Assembly: GCA_965660165.1 (NCBI GenBank)
Contig: CBFHYU010000030.1
Span: 1-25,054, forward strand
Length of the DNA stretch: 25,054 bases
Reading direction: 5' to 3'
Source: WTJO01 sp965660165
Lineage (GTDB): Bacteria > Pseudomonadota > Alphaproteobacteria > Puniceispirillales > Puniceispirillaceae
Shown here: one piece after another, positions 13,035-22,693 of the stretch
How the letters are laid out: each line of letters starts with the position of its first letter
Numbering within the stretch: the stretch's first letter is position 1
The notes under the pieces: generated by a model
The model's database searches: none
Told to the model about the DNA's origin: nothing
The model's input: only the letters and a program-made list of their open reading frames with translations
Program-made: the position numbers and the translations under genes

Positions 13035-16000
13035 ATGGCAAAACGAATAAGCAGTTTGGATAGTCGTAAACGAGTAAGACGTAGCTTTGGTCACCTAAGG
13101 GAAGTGGCAGAAATGCCGAACCTGATCGAAGTCCAGCGTTCAAGCTATGATCAGTTTCTACAGCTAGATGTTGCCAGCTCTGACAGAGGAAATATTGGCC
13201 TGCAAGAGGCATTTTCATCTGTATTCCCTATCCATGATTTTGCTGGCCGTGCCGTGCTGGAATTTAAGTCATACGAGCTTGAAGCCCCAAAATATGACGT
13301 TGAAGAATGTCAACAACGCGGGATAACCTTTGCCTCTCCATTGCGTGTGACCCTAAGGCTGGTTGTCTGGGAAATAGACGAAGATACAGGCTCAAAATCT
13401 ATCCGTGATATTAAAGAGCAAGATGTCTATATGGGCGATATGCCGCTCATGACACAGAATGGTACCTTTATCATCAACGGAACTGAACGTGTGATCGTAT
13501 CACAAATGCATCGCTCGCCAGGTGTGTTCTTTGACCATGATAAGGGCAAGACCCATTCATCAGGCAAATTCTTGTTTGCAGCGCGTATTATTCCGTATCG
13601 CGGCTCATGGCTGGATTTTGAATATGATGCCAAAGACATTCTGAATGTGCGGATTGACAGAAAGCGCAAACTGCCAGCAACTACCTTTTTGATGGCATTG
13701 CCAGATGAAGAGTCGCAGAATTATATTGAGCAATGCATCGCAGATAAAACCGAGATTGACCCATCAGAAGTTCATGGCATGAGCCGTGAAGAAATTCTGT
13801 CTGTGTTTTATTCATCTGTAAGCTATGAGCGTAATGGTGATAGCTGGCAACGCGCCTTTAATCCTGATAGCTATAGAGGCTTGAAGCTAACGCAAGATCT
13901 GATCGATGCAGATACTGGCAAAGTAGCCGCCGAAGCAGGCACTAAGCTTACTCCTCGCGCATTACGTAAGATTGAAGAGCAAGGCCTGTCCTTTATCAAG
14001 GCTGAAGATTCAGATATTATCGGCAATTTCATTGCCCGTGATATTGTAGATATGTCAAATGGTTTGGTCGTGGCTGAAGCTGGTGATGAGATCACAGAAG
14101 ATACATTGGCTAAGCTAACAGATATGGATCATACTGTTATTGATGTACTTGGCATTGATAATATCAATGTTGGGCCGCATCTGCGCAATACATTGGCAGC
14201 AGATCGCAATAATAGCCGTGCTGAAGCGCTGGTTGATATTTACCGTGTTATGCGCCCCGGTGAGCCGCCAACATTAGAAGGCGCTCATGAATTATTTAGC
14301 AATCTATTTTTTGAAGATGAAAAATATGACCTATCTGCTGTTGGTCGTGTAAAGCTGAATGGCCGCCTTGATCTTGATGTTGATGATTCTATCAGAATCC
14401 TGAGAAAAGATGATATTCTGGCTGTGCTTAAAGTTCTGGTTGAGCTTAAGGATGGCAAAGGCGAGGTGGATGATATTGACCATCTTGGCAATAGACGTGT
14501 GCGGTGCGTTGGCGAGCTGATGGAAAATCAATATCGTGTTGGCTTGTTGCGGATGGAACGCGCTATTCGTGAGCGTATGGGGTCTGTTGAAATTGACACA
14601 GTGATGCCAGCTGATTTGATTAACGCAAAGCCAGCGGCGGCTGCGGTTCGTGAATTTTTCGGCTCAAGCCAGCTGTCACAATTCATGGATCAGACAAATC
14701 CGCTATCTGAGATTACACATAAGCGCCGTGTATCAGCGTTAGGCCCAGGTGGTCTTACCCGTGAGCGGGCTGGCTTTGAGGTAAGAGATGTTCATCCAAC
14801 CCATTATGGACGTATCTGTCCGATTGAAACCCCTGAAGGGCCAAATATTGGATTGATCAATTCACTTGCGACATATGCGCAAATTAACCGCTATGGCTTT
14901 ATCGAAACCCCATATCGGAAAGTTGTTGATGGTGTTGTAACAGATGAATATCGCTATATTTCAGCGATGGAAGAAGGCAAATATACCATTGCGCAGGCTA
15001 ATGCCGAGCTAGATGAAAAAGGCGCCTTTGTGGGTGAACTTATTCCAGTGCGCCGTGCAGGCGAAATTGGGCTAACACGTCCAACCGATGTTGAATATGT
15101 TGACGTATCGCCAAAACAGCTAGTATCAGTGGCGGCCGCCCTAATCCCATTTTTGGAAAATGACGATGCGAACAGAGCGCTTATGGGCTCAAACATGCAA
15201 CGTCAGGCGGTGCCATTGCTAAAGGCAGAAGCCCCTATTGTTGGCACTGGCATGGAAGCACGGGTGGCACATGATTCAGGTGTTGCGATTATTGCCAAAC
15301 GTGATGGGGTGGTTGACCAGGTTGATGCTACTCGGATTGTGGTACGTACCAAAGATATTGGTGATAGCAATGCCTCTCCTGTTGATATTTACTCATTGCT
15401 GAAATTCCAGCGCTCAAACCAGAATACAACGGTCAATCAAAGACCGCTTGTTAAGGTGGGAGATAATGTTGCTGCAGGTGAAATTATCGCAGATGGCCCG
15501 TCGACAGAAGATGGTGAATTGGCGCTTGGACGGAATGTTCTGGTCGCATTCATGCCATGGAATGGCTATAATTTTGAGGATTCAATCCTGATAAATGAGC
15601 GTATCGTGCGTGATGACGTCTTTACCTCAATTCATATTGAAGAATATGAAGTGATGGCACGTGATACCAAGCTAGGTCAGGAAGAAATCTCGCGTGATAT
15701 TCCAAATGTGGGCGAAGAAGCACTTAAAAATTTGGATGAAGCAGGGATCATCTATGTAGGCGCAGAAGTCAAATCTGGTGATATTCTGGTAGGTAAAGTA
15801 ACGCCAAAGGGCGAGTCGCCTATGACACCTGAAGAAAAGCTGTTGCGCGCTATTTTTGGTGAAAAAGCATCAGATGTGAGAGATACCTCATTGCGTGTAC
15901 CGCCAGGTGGCGCAGGCACAATTGTTGAGGTGCGCGTCTTCTCACGGCGTGGTCTGGAAAAAGATGAACGTGCAAGGGCAATTGAACGTGCAGAAATTGA

Positions 16001-17213
16001 ACGGCTTGCCAAAGATAGAGATGATGAACAAGCCATTTTGCAGGGCGGATATATCAGCCGTGTGACATCATTGCTGGTTGGCCAGATAGTAGCGTCAGGG
16101 CCAAAAGAAGCACCAACTGATACTAAACTGACAGCTCAGTTAATTGAGGGCATGTCTCGTTCTGCGCTTAGCCAGATTGCGGTTAAGGATGATAATATCC
16201 AAAAATCGCTAGAAGCCCAAAATGAGAATTATGATCAGGCTATCAAGGCGCTTGATGGCAGATTCAGTGACAAGGTTGACAAGCTTCAGCGTGGTGATGA
16301 GCTAATGCCTGGCGTTATGAAGATGGTAAAAGTCTTTGTAGCAGTAAAGCGTAAGCTTCAGCCCGGTGATAAAATGGCAGGACGTCATGGTAATAAAGGG
16401 GTTATCTCTCGTATCATGCCATCAGAAGATATGCCATATCTTGAAGATGGAACACCTGTTGATGTGGTGCTGAACCCACTTGGCGTGCCATCACGGATGA
16501 ATGTAGGACAGATTCTTGAAACCCATCTTGGCTGGGCCGCTCGCGGTCTAGGTGAGCAGGTTGGCAAGGCTGTTGAAGCTGCCCAAAATGGCGGTAGCGT
16601 AAAGCCATTGCAAGATACTCTGAAAACCATCTATCCAGAAAGCCAGTATAAAGACAAGCTGGCGATCATGGATGATGAGCAGTTGATTGAACAAGGCAGA
16701 TTGCTATCTCGTGGTGTGCCAATGGGAACACCTGTGTTTGATGGTGCGCGTGAAGCTGATGTAATTGAACTGCTTGAAAAGGCAGGTCTGTCATCAACAG
16801 GTCAGGAATGGCTGATTGATGGCCGTACAGGCGAGCAATTCGACCGCCCTGTTACGGTTGGATATATTTATATGCTGAAATTGCATCATCTGGTTGATGA
16901 AAAAATCCATGCTCGGTCTATTGGTCCGTACTCGCTGGTGACACAGCAACCGCTTGGTGGTAAAGCCCAATTTGGTGGTCAGCGCTTTGGTGAGATGGAA
17001 GTCTGGGCGCTTGAAGCCTATGGTGCAGCCTATACCTTGCAGGAAATGCTAACGGTAAAATCTGATGATGTCTCAGGTAGAACAAAAGTCTATGAAGCGA
17101 TTGTCAGAGGCGATGATGATTTTGAATCTGGTATTCCAGAATCATTTAACGTGTTGATTAAAGAACTTCGTTCGCTCGGCCTAAATGTCGATTTGAACGA
17201 TACTGAAGCATAA
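13035..17213 (+). CDS. rpoB: DNA-directed RNA polymerase subunit beta
   Basis: This is the beta subunit of RNA polymerase, forming one jaw of the active-site cleft. At 1392 residues it is about 50 longer than E. coli RpoB, with about 36 of the extra residues lying before the rifampicin pocket, as in other alphaproteobacteria. The pocket reads SQLSQFMDQTNPLSEITHKRR with D552, H562 and S567 at the places of E. coli D516, H526 and S531, so no common resistance change is present. Conserved blocks GRICPIETPEGPNIGLI, the lysine-bearing GDKMAGRHGNKGV near the active site, and the C-terminal FGEMEVWALEAYGAAY are intact. Start ATG 13035 follows GAGGAG. The gene lies 238 bp after rplL and 85 bp before rpoC. 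Confidence 0.98.
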   Translation: MAKRISSLDSRKRVRRSFGHLREVAEMPNLIEVQRSSYDQFLQLDVASSDRGNIGLQEAFSSVFPIHDFAGRAVLEFKSYELEAPKYDVEECQQRGITFASPLRVTLRLVVWEIDEDTGSKSIRDIKEQDVYMGDMPLMTQNGTFIINGTERVIVSQMHRSPGVFFDHDKGKTHSSGKFLFAARIIPYRGSWLDFEYDAKDILNVRIDRKRKLPATTFLMALPDEESQNYIEQCIADKTEIDPSEVHGMSREEILSVFYSSVSYERNGDSWQRAFNPDSYRGLKLTQDLIDADTGKVAAEAGTKLTPRALRKIEEQGLSFIKAEDSDIIGNFIARDIVDMSNGLVVAEAGDEITEDTLAKLTDMDHTVIDVLGIDNINVGPHLRNTLAADRNNSRAEALVDIYRVMRPGEPPTLEGAHELFSNLFFEDEKYDLSAVGRVKLNGRLDLDVDDSIRILRKDDILAVLKVLVELKDGKGEVDDIDHLGNRRVRCVGELMENQYRVGLLRMERAIRERMGSVEIDTVMPADLINAKPAAAAVREFFGSSQLSQFMDQTNPLSEITHKRRVSALGPGGLTRERAGFEVRDVHPTHYGRICPIETPEGPNIGLINSLATYAQINRYGFIETPYRKVVDGVVTDEYRYISAMEEGKYTIAQANAELDEKGAFVGELIPVRRAGEIGLTRPTDVEYVDVSPKQLVSVAAALIPFLENDDANRALMGSNMQRQAVPLLKAEAPIVGTGMEARVAHDSGVAIIAKRDGVVDQVDATRIVVRTKDIGDSNASPVDIYSLLKFQRSNQNTTVNQRPLVKVGDNVAAGEIIADGPSTEDGELALGRNVLVAFMPWNGYNFEDSILINERIVRDDVFTSIHIEEYEVMARDTKLGQEEISRDIPNVGEEALKNLDEAGIIYVGAEVKSGDILVGKVTPKGESPMTPEEKLLRAIFGEKASDVRDTSLRVPPGGAGTIVEVRVFSRRGLEKDERARAIERAEIERLAKDRDDEQAILQGGYISRVTSLLVGQIVASGPKEAPTDTKLTAQLIEGMSRSALSQIAVKDDNIQKSLEAQNENYDQAIKALDGRFSDKVDKLQRGDELMPGVMKMVKVFVAVKRKLQPGDKMAGRHGNKGVISRIMPSEDMPYLEDGTPVDVVLNPLGVPSRMNVGQILETHLGWAARGLGEQVGKAVEAAQNGGSVKPLQDTLKTIYPESQYKDKLAIMDDEQLIEQGRLLSRGVPMGTPVFDGAREADVIELLEKAGLSSTGQEWLIDGRTGEQFDRPVTVGYIYMLKLHHLVDEKIHARSIGPYSLVTQQPLGGKAQFGGQRFGEMEVWALEAYGAAYTLQEMLTVKSDDVSGRTKVYEAIVRGDDDFESGIPESFNVLIKELRSLGLNVDLNDTEA

Positions 17214-17217
17214 AGCT

Positions 17218-17272
17218 GTCCGGTCTATGACACAGTGCGCTGGCTGATGTATTTCAGCCATGCGTGACGGAC
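17218..17272 (+). repeat. Nested inverted repeats between rpoB and rpoC
   Basis: An inner perfect stem TGGCTGA (17241-17247) / TCAGCCA (17254-17260) with a 6-nt loop lies inside an outer pair GTCCG (17218-17222) / CGGAC (17268-17272). The folded RNA would span most of the 85-bp gap and stop 10 nt before the rpoC ribosome site AGGGAG (17283-17288). A processing or stability element is plausible. It has no terminator T run. Confidence 0.5.
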
Positions 17273-17298
17273 AAAATTTTTAAGGGAGTACCCAACCC

Positions 17299-20200
17299 AT
17301 GAATGATCTGATAAATCCATTTGGACAGCCTAAAGCCGCTCAGAGTTTTGATAAAATCCGCATTTCGATTGCCTCGCCTGAGCATATCAGAATGTGGTCA
17401 TTTGGTGAGATTAAAAAGCCTGAAACCATCAATTACCGTACCTTCAAGCCTGAACGTGATGGTCTGTTCTGTGCGCGTATTTTCGGCCCTGTGCGCGATT
17501 ATGAATGTCTGTGCGGTAAATATAAGCGGATGAAATATCGCGGCATTGTCTGCGAGAAATGTGGCGTTGAGGTGACCTTGTCGAAAGTACGCCGTGAGCG
17601 TATGGGGCATATCGAACTTGCGGCGCCTGTCGCCCATATCTGGTTTTTGAAATCTTTGCCAAGCCGCATTGGTCTGCTGGTTGATATGACCTTGAAAGAC
17701 CTTGAAAAGGTATTGTATTTCGAGAATTTCATTGTGATTGAGCCTGGTCTGACAGCGCTCGAAAAAGGCCAGCTTCTGTCTGAAGAAGAATATTATGACG
17801 CTCAGGATGAATATGGCGAAGGTGCGTTTGAAGCGGCTATTGGCGCTGAAGCGATTAGAACAATTCTATCTAGCCTTGATATTGATGCTGAACGCGAGAA
17901 GATCAGAGAAGAATTGCGTGAAACAGGCTCAGAAGCTAAGCGCAAGAAGTTGGTAAAGCGCCTTAAGCTGGTTGATGCATTCCGTGAATCTGGCTGTCGT
18001 CCAGAATGGATGATTTTAGATGTTGTGCCTGTTATTCCGCCAGAATTGCGCCCGCTTGTGCCGCTAGATGGTGGCCGGTTTGCTACCTCTGATCTAAACG
18101 ATTTATATCGCCGTGTGATCAACAGAAATAACAGATTGAAGCGCCTGATTGAATTGCGCGCACCAGATATTATTGTGCGTAACGAAAAGCGGATGTTGCA
18201 AGAAGCTGTGGATGCGCTATTTGATAATGGCAGACGCGGCCGGATTATCTCAGGTGTTAATAAGCGCCCGCTTAAATCGCTATCTGATATGCTAAAAGGC
18301 AAGCAGGGTCGTTTCCGTCAAAACCTGCTAGGTAAGCGGGTTGATTATTCAGGCCGTTCTGTGATTGTGGTAGGGCCTGAGCTAAAGCTTCATCAGTGCG
18401 GTTTGCCAAAGAAAATGGCGCTGGAATTATTCAAGCCATTTATTTATTCAAAGCTTGAGCTGTATGGCATGGCTAGCACCATTAAAGCTGCCAAGCGCAT
18501 GGTGGAAAAAGAACGCCCCGAAGTATGGGATATTCTGGAGCAGGTTATTCGAGAGCATCCTGTTATGCTAAACCGTGCGCCAACCTTGCACCGACTTGGT
18601 ATTCAGGCGTTTGAGCCTGTGCTGGTGGAAGGCAAGGCTATTCAGCTTCATCCGCTAGTATGTACAGCCTTTAATGCTGATTTTGATGGCGACCAGATGG
18701 CTGTGCATGTGCCACTATCACTTGAAGCCCAGCTTGAAGCGCGGGTGCTAATGATGAGCACAAATAACATTCTAAGCCCTGCCAATGGTAAGCCAATTAT
18801 TGTGCCATCTCAGGATATTATTCTTGGTCTGTATTATCTATCTATGGAACGTGCAGGCGAGGTTGGTGAAGGCATGGCCTTTACCGATATTCAAGAAATT
18901 CTGATGGCGCTAGATCATGGCAGTGTTAGCCTGCATGCAAAAATCAAAGCCAGAATTACGACATTTGATGAAACAGGCGAGCTGGTCACGAAAGTGGTTG
19001 AAACAACACCAGGCAGAGCAAAGCTGGCTGATTTATTGCCACGTAACTCAAATGTGACATTTGATCTGGTTAATAAATTGATGACGAAAAAAGAAGTCAC
19101 CAATGTCATTGACTATATTTATCGCCATTGTGGCCAGAAAGATACAGTGATTTTCTGTGACAGGCTTATGGGGCTTGGCTTTGGTCAGGCATGTAAGTCA
19201 GGTATTTCATTTGGTATTGCCGATCTAACAACCCCTGAAGCGAAGGCAAAATATGTGTCTGAAGCTGAAGAGCAGGTGGAAGAGTTTGAACGTCAATATC
19301 TAGATGGGTTCATCACGCAAGGTGAGAAATATAACAAGGTGGTCGATGTATGGTCACGCTGTTCTGATCTTGTTGCAGAAGAAATGATGAAGGGTATCTC
19401 AACAGAAGAACCTGGCAAGCCAATTAACTCGGTTTGGATGATGGCACATTCTGGTGCGCGTGGTTCTGCTGCTCAGATTAAACAGCTTGCTGGTATGCGT
19501 GGTCTGATGGCAAAGCCATCTGGCGAAATTATTGAAACACCTATCAAATCTTCCTTTAAGGAAGGTCTGGATGTGCTTGAATATTTCAACTCGACTCATG
19601 GCGCACGTAAAGGCTTGGCTGATACAGCGCTTAAGACCGCCAACTCAGGCTATTTAACACGCCGTCTTGTTGATGTGGCTCAGGATTGTATCATCACAAT
19701 CCATGAATGTGGCACTAAGCAGGGTATTACTGTGCGCCATGCGATGAATGGCTCTGAGATTGTTGATAGCCTGTCTGAGCGGATTCTAGGACGTAATCTG
19801 GCTGAAGATTTAGTTGATCTGAAAACAGGTGAAGTGCTTGTGAAAGCAGGCGAGATGGTAACAGAAGATCATCTTGATGCGATTGATGAATCAGGTGTTG
19901 ATCAGGCGGTTATTCGTTCTGTGCTAGTATGTGAATCACCAGTCGGTGTATGTTCTGCATGTTATGGTCGTGACCTTGCACGTGGTACGGCGGTAAATAT
20001 TGGTGAAGCGGTTGGCGTTATTGCTGCTCAGTCAATTGGCGAGCCAGGCACACAGCTCACAATGCGTACCTTCCACGTTGGTGGTGCAGCCCAGCGTGGT
20101 GCCGAAGCGAATAATCTTGAAGCGGGTGTAGCAGGGTCTGTAAAGCTAGATGATGTCGCACTTGTGAAAGGTGCGGATGGCAAATCTATTGTGATGAGCC

Positions 20201-21516
20201 GCTCTGCTGAAATGATCATTGAAAATGAACAGGGTGTGGAACGTGAACGCCACAGACTGCCTTATGGCGGTAAATTGTTTGTTGAACATGGCGCAAGCGT
20301 AAATGCAGGTGACGTGCTGATCGAATGGGATCCGTATACAATCCCAATTATCACTGAGCTAGAAGGTATTGCCAATTATGTTGATCTAACTGACGGTATC
20401 TCTATCCGCGAGGTTGCTGATGAAGCAACAGGGATTGTTAGCCGCGAAGTGATTGAAACAAAGCAGTCTGGGAAATCAGCCAATCTGCGCCCGCGCATCA
20501 CCATGCGTGATGAAAAGGGCGAAGTGCTTATCCTGCCAAATGGCATGGAAGCACGGTATTTCTTACCAGTAGGCGCTATCCTGTCTGTTGATAATGGCAT
20601 GAAGGCTCAAGCAGGTGACGTGCTAGCGCGTATCCCGCGTGAATCATCAAAAACCAGAGATATTACTGGTGGTCTGCCTCGTGTTGCTGAATTATTTGAA
20701 GCACGCCGTCCAAAAGATTTTGCTGTTATCAGTGAAATTGATGGCCGTGTTGAATTTGGCACAGATTATAAGGCAAAACGCCGTATTCGGGTTGTACCAT
20801 CTAATACTGAGCTAGAGCCTAGGGAATATATGTTGCCAAAGGGTCGTAATCTAGCTGTGAATGAGGGCGATACCGTACGTAAGGGTGATCTGTTGCTTGA
20901 TGGCTCGCCTGTGCCGCATGATATTCTAAGCATTCTTGGGGTTGAAGCACTGGCTGAATATCTGGTGAAAGAAATTCAGGATGTGTATCGTCTGCAAGGT
21001 GTGAAAATCAATGATAAGCACATTGAAACCATTGTTCGTCAGATGCTACAAAAGGTCGAGATTGAAGATGGTGGTGATACTACAATGCTAGTAGGTGAGC
21101 AGGTAGAGCGTGAAGAATTTGCCAAAGCAAATAGTGACGCTGAAAAAGAAGGCTTGCGCCTTGCCACTGCTCGGCCTGTTCTGCTTGGTATCACAAAGGC
21201 ATCATTGCAGACACGCTCATTCGTATCTGCCGCGTCATTCCAAGAGACAACCCGTGTGCTGACCGAAGCGTCTGTATCTGGACGTGAAGACAGGCTTGAA
21301 GGTCTGAAGGAAAATGTCATTGTTGGTCGTCTGATTCCCGCAGGCACAGGTGCGATGATGAATAGCTATCGCAGACTGGCAGGGGATAATGACAAAAAGA
21401 TCAGTACCGAGCGTGCAGCGCTTCAGGCCGAATCAGAATTGCTTGCCGAAGCTGAAGCTGGCGTAGATACTGGCTTTGCGGATGCTGATTCAGCTGAAAT
21501 AAACGCTGAAGAATAA
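17299..21516 (+). CDS. rpoC: DNA-directed RNA polymerase subunit beta'
   Basis: This subunit carries the catalytic centre of RNA polymerase. The 1405-residue length is like E. coli. The Mg-binding motif NADFDGD is at 459-465 (D461, D463, D465). The N-terminal zinc site is C70, C72, C85, C88. The second zinc site includes CESPVGVCSACYG, and GEPGTQLTMRTFHVGG is next to the trigger loop. The C-terminal end is acidic. AGGGAG lies 10 nt before ATG 17299. A strong terminator after the stop (21537) closes the unit, separating it from the str operon. Confidence 0.98.
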   Translation: MNDLINPFGQPKAAQSFDKIRISIASPEHIRMWSFGEIKKPETINYRTFKPERDGLFCARIFGPVRDYECLCGKYKRMKYRGIVCEKCGVEVTLSKVRRERMGHIELAAPVAHIWFLKSLPSRIGLLVDMTLKDLEKVLYFENFIVIEPGLTALEKGQLLSEEEYYDAQDEYGEGAFEAAIGAEAIRTILSSLDIDAEREKIREELRETGSEAKRKKLVKRLKLVDAFRESGCRPEWMILDVVPVIPPELRPLVPLDGGRFATSDLNDLYRRVINRNNRLKRLIELRAPDIIVRNEKRMLQEAVDALFDNGRRGRIISGVNKRPLKSLSDMLKGKQGRFRQNLLGKRVDYSGRSVIVVGPELKLHQCGLPKKMALELFKPFIYSKLELYGMASTIKAAKRMVEKERPEVWDILEQVIREHPVMLNRAPTLHRLGIQAFEPVLVEGKAIQLHPLVCTAFNADFDGDQMAVHVPLSLEAQLEARVLMMSTNNILSPANGKPIIVPSQDIILGLYYLSMERAGEVGEGMAFTDIQEILMALDHGSVSLHAKIKARITTFDETGELVTKVVETTPGRAKLADLLPRNSNVTFDLVNKLMTKKEVTNVIDYIYRHCGQKDTVIFCDRLMGLGFGQACKSGISFGIADLTTPEAKAKYVSEAEEQVEEFERQYLDGFITQGEKYNKVVDVWSRCSDLVAEEMMKGISTEEPGKPINSVWMMAHSGARGSAAQIKQLAGMRGLMAKPSGEIIETPIKSSFKEGLDVLEYFNSTHGARKGLADTALKTANSGYLTRRLVDVAQDCIITIHECGTKQGITVRHAMNGSEIVDSLSERILGRNLAEDLVDLKTGEVLVKAGEMVTEDHLDAIDESGVDQAVIRSVLVCESPVGVCSACYGRDLARGTAVNIGEAVGVIAAQSIGEPGTQLTMRTFHVGGAAQRGAEANNLEAGVAGSVKLDDVALVKGADGKSIVMSRSAEMIIENEQGVERERHRLPYGGKLFVEHGASVNAGDVLIEWDPYTIPIITELEGIANYVDLTDGISIREVADEATGIVSREVIETKQSGKSANLRPRITMRDEKGEVLILPNGMEARYFLPVGAILSVDNGMKAQAGDVLARIPRESSKTRDITGGLPRVAELFEARRPKDFAVISEIDGRVEFGTDYKAKRRIRVVPSNTELEPREYMLPKGRNLAVNEGDTVRKGDLLLDGSPVPHDILSILGVEALAEYLVKEIQDVYRLQGVKINDKHIETIVRQMLQKVEIEDGGDTTMLVGEQVEREEFAKANSDAEKEGLRLATARPVLLGITKASLQTRSFVSAASFQETTRVLTEASVSGREDRLEGLKENVIVGRLIPAGTGAMMNSYRRLAGDNDKKISTERAALQAESELLAEAEAGVDTGFADADSAEINAEE

Positions 21517-21536
21517 GCACCTATACCCAATTTTGA

Positions 21537-21569
21537 GGGCTGGCAGGTTAAATTTGCCAGCCCTTTTTT
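21537..21569 (+). terminator. Rho-independent terminator after rpoC
   Basis: GGGCTGGCA (21537-21545) pairs perfectly with TGCCAGCCC (21555-21563) across 9 nt, followed by six T (21564-21569). It starts 20 bp after the rpoC stop. This is the clearest terminator in the window and marks the end of the polymerase transcript. Confidence 0.95.
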
Positions 21570-21608
21570 ATGTCGAATCGTAAAATAGCGCTGAAATAAA
21601 AATAAAGC

Positions 21609-21638
21609 TTGACCTTCTGGTGTGCATAAACGTAATAT
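21609..21638 (+). promoter_or_regulatory. Probable promoter of the str operon
   Basis: TTGACC (21609-21614) is five of six to the -35 consensus, followed by 18 bp and TAATAT (21633-21638). It lies between the rpoC terminator and rpsL. Transcription from about 21645 would leave a leader of roughly 165 nt before rpsL. Confidence 0.55.
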
Positions 21639-21724
21639 CCGCCCACCTCGTTGGTGCAGGTAGTGACTAGCTTTCAATATATAGCTAATCAGACGGTGCA
21701 TCAGATATACGGGTAGACATTTGA

Positions 21725-21765
21725 CCTGAACGTTTCAGGCATCACAGAGATGCTGGATTATCCAG
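21725..21765 (+). repeat. Two small inverted repeats in the rpsL leader
   Basis: CCTGAA/TTCAGG with loop CGT (21725-21739) and CTGGAT-T-ATCCAG (21753-21765) are both perfect. The second is followed by a T-rich stretch (21766-21782), so it could act as a weak attenuator. Its stem is only 5 bp when folded with a 3-nt loop. Confidence 0.4.
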
Positions 21766-21810
21766 TTTGTCTGTTTTTTTATTTTGGGATAGGCAGAAAA
21801 AGGGCCAGCT

Positions 21811-22182
21811 ATGCCAACTATAAACCAGCTTATTCGCCATGGCCGGAATCGGCCGCTTGCGCGGAACAAAGTACCAGCGATGGAAGCATGTCCACAAAAA
21901 CGTGGCGTGTGTACTCGTGTGTATACAACAACACCTAAAAAGCCTAACTCAGCGCTTCGAAAAGTTGCTCGGGTGCGTCTAACAAACGGGTTTGAGGTAA
22001 CAAGCTATATTCCTGGTGAAGGTCATAACCTTCAGGAACACTCGGTTGTGCTTATTCGTGGCGGCCGTGTAAAGGATTTGCCTGGTGTTCGCTATCACAT
22101 TATTCGTGGTGCGCTTGATACACAAGGTGTTGCTGACAGACGTCAGCGTCGTTCAAAATATGGCGCTAAGCGTCCTAAATAG
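21811..22182 (+). CDS. rpsL: 30S ribosomal protein S12 (uS12)
   Basis: S12 lines the decoding centre and affects accuracy and streptomycin response. The 123-residue protein is very conserved: QKRGVCTRVYTTTPKKPNSALRK and GGRVKDLPGVRYH are intact, with lysines at the positions (K43 region and K88) whose changes give streptomycin resistance, so a sensitive form is expected. AAGGG lies 6 nt before ATG 21811. It is the first gene of the str operon, 13 bp ahead of rpsG. Confidence 0.98.
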   Translation: MPTINQLIRHGRNRPLARNKVPAMEACPQKRGVCTRVYTTTPKKPNSALRKVARVRLTNGFEVTSYIPGEGHNLQEHSVVLIRGGRVKDLPGVRYHIIRGALDTQGVADRRQRRSKYGAKRPK

Positions 22183-22195
22183 GTGAGGGTGGGTT

Positions 22196-22666
22196 ATGTC
22201 ACGTCGTCGTAAAGCTGAGAAACGTCCTGTTCTGCCAGATCCAAAATTCAAAGATGTGGTTGTGTCAAAATTCATGTCATGCCTGATGTATGATGGCAAG
22301 CGCTCTGTTGCAGAAAAAATTGTATATGGCGCGTTTGAACAGATTGAATCAAAATCTGGTATTGAGCCAACCAAAGTGTTCCATGATGCGCTAGAAAATG
22401 TGCGCCCTCATCTTGAGGTGCGCTCGCGTCGTGTGGGGGGTGCTACCTATCAGGTGCCTGTTGAGGTGCGTTCAGACCGTGCCCAAGCGCTGGCTATTCG
22501 CTGGCTGATTGACAGCTCACGCAAGCGCGGCGAAACCACCATGACTGCAAGATTAAGTGGCGAGCTGATGGATGCTGCTAATAATCGCGGTAACGCTGTG
22601 AAAAAGCGTGAAGATACTCATAAGATGGCTGAAGCAAACCGTGCCTTTAGCCATTATCGCTGGTAA
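22196..22666 (+). CDS. rpsG: 30S ribosomal protein S7 (uS7)
   Basis: S7 starts assembly of the 30S head and contacts E-site tRNA. In E. coli it also represses translation of the str operon. The 156-residue length is standard. Typical parts are MSRRRKAEKR at the N-terminus, VVSKFMSCLMYDGKRSVAEK, the beta-hairpin region SRRVGGATYQVPVEV, and the C-terminal EDTHKMAEANRAFSHYRW. It is 13 bp after rpsL and 27 bp before fusA. The short rpsL-rpsG gap does not obviously hold the E. coli S7 target structure. Confidence 0.98.
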   Translation: MSRRRKAEKRPVLPDPKFKDVVVSKFMSCLMYDGKRSVAEKIVYGAFEQIESKSGIEPTKVFHDALENVRPHLEVRSRRVGGATYQVPVEVRSDRAQALAIRWLIDSSRKRGETTMTARLSGELMDAANNRGNAVKKREDTHKMAEANRAFSHYRW

Positions 22667-22693
22667 CAGCATTTTTTATTCGCGGAGTCACCT

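Noticed and set aside
17802..18302. 166-codon minus-strand frame inside rpoC
   Set aside because: It is antisense to a fully conserved part of rpoC and resembles no known protein. Such frames are common opposite long genes.
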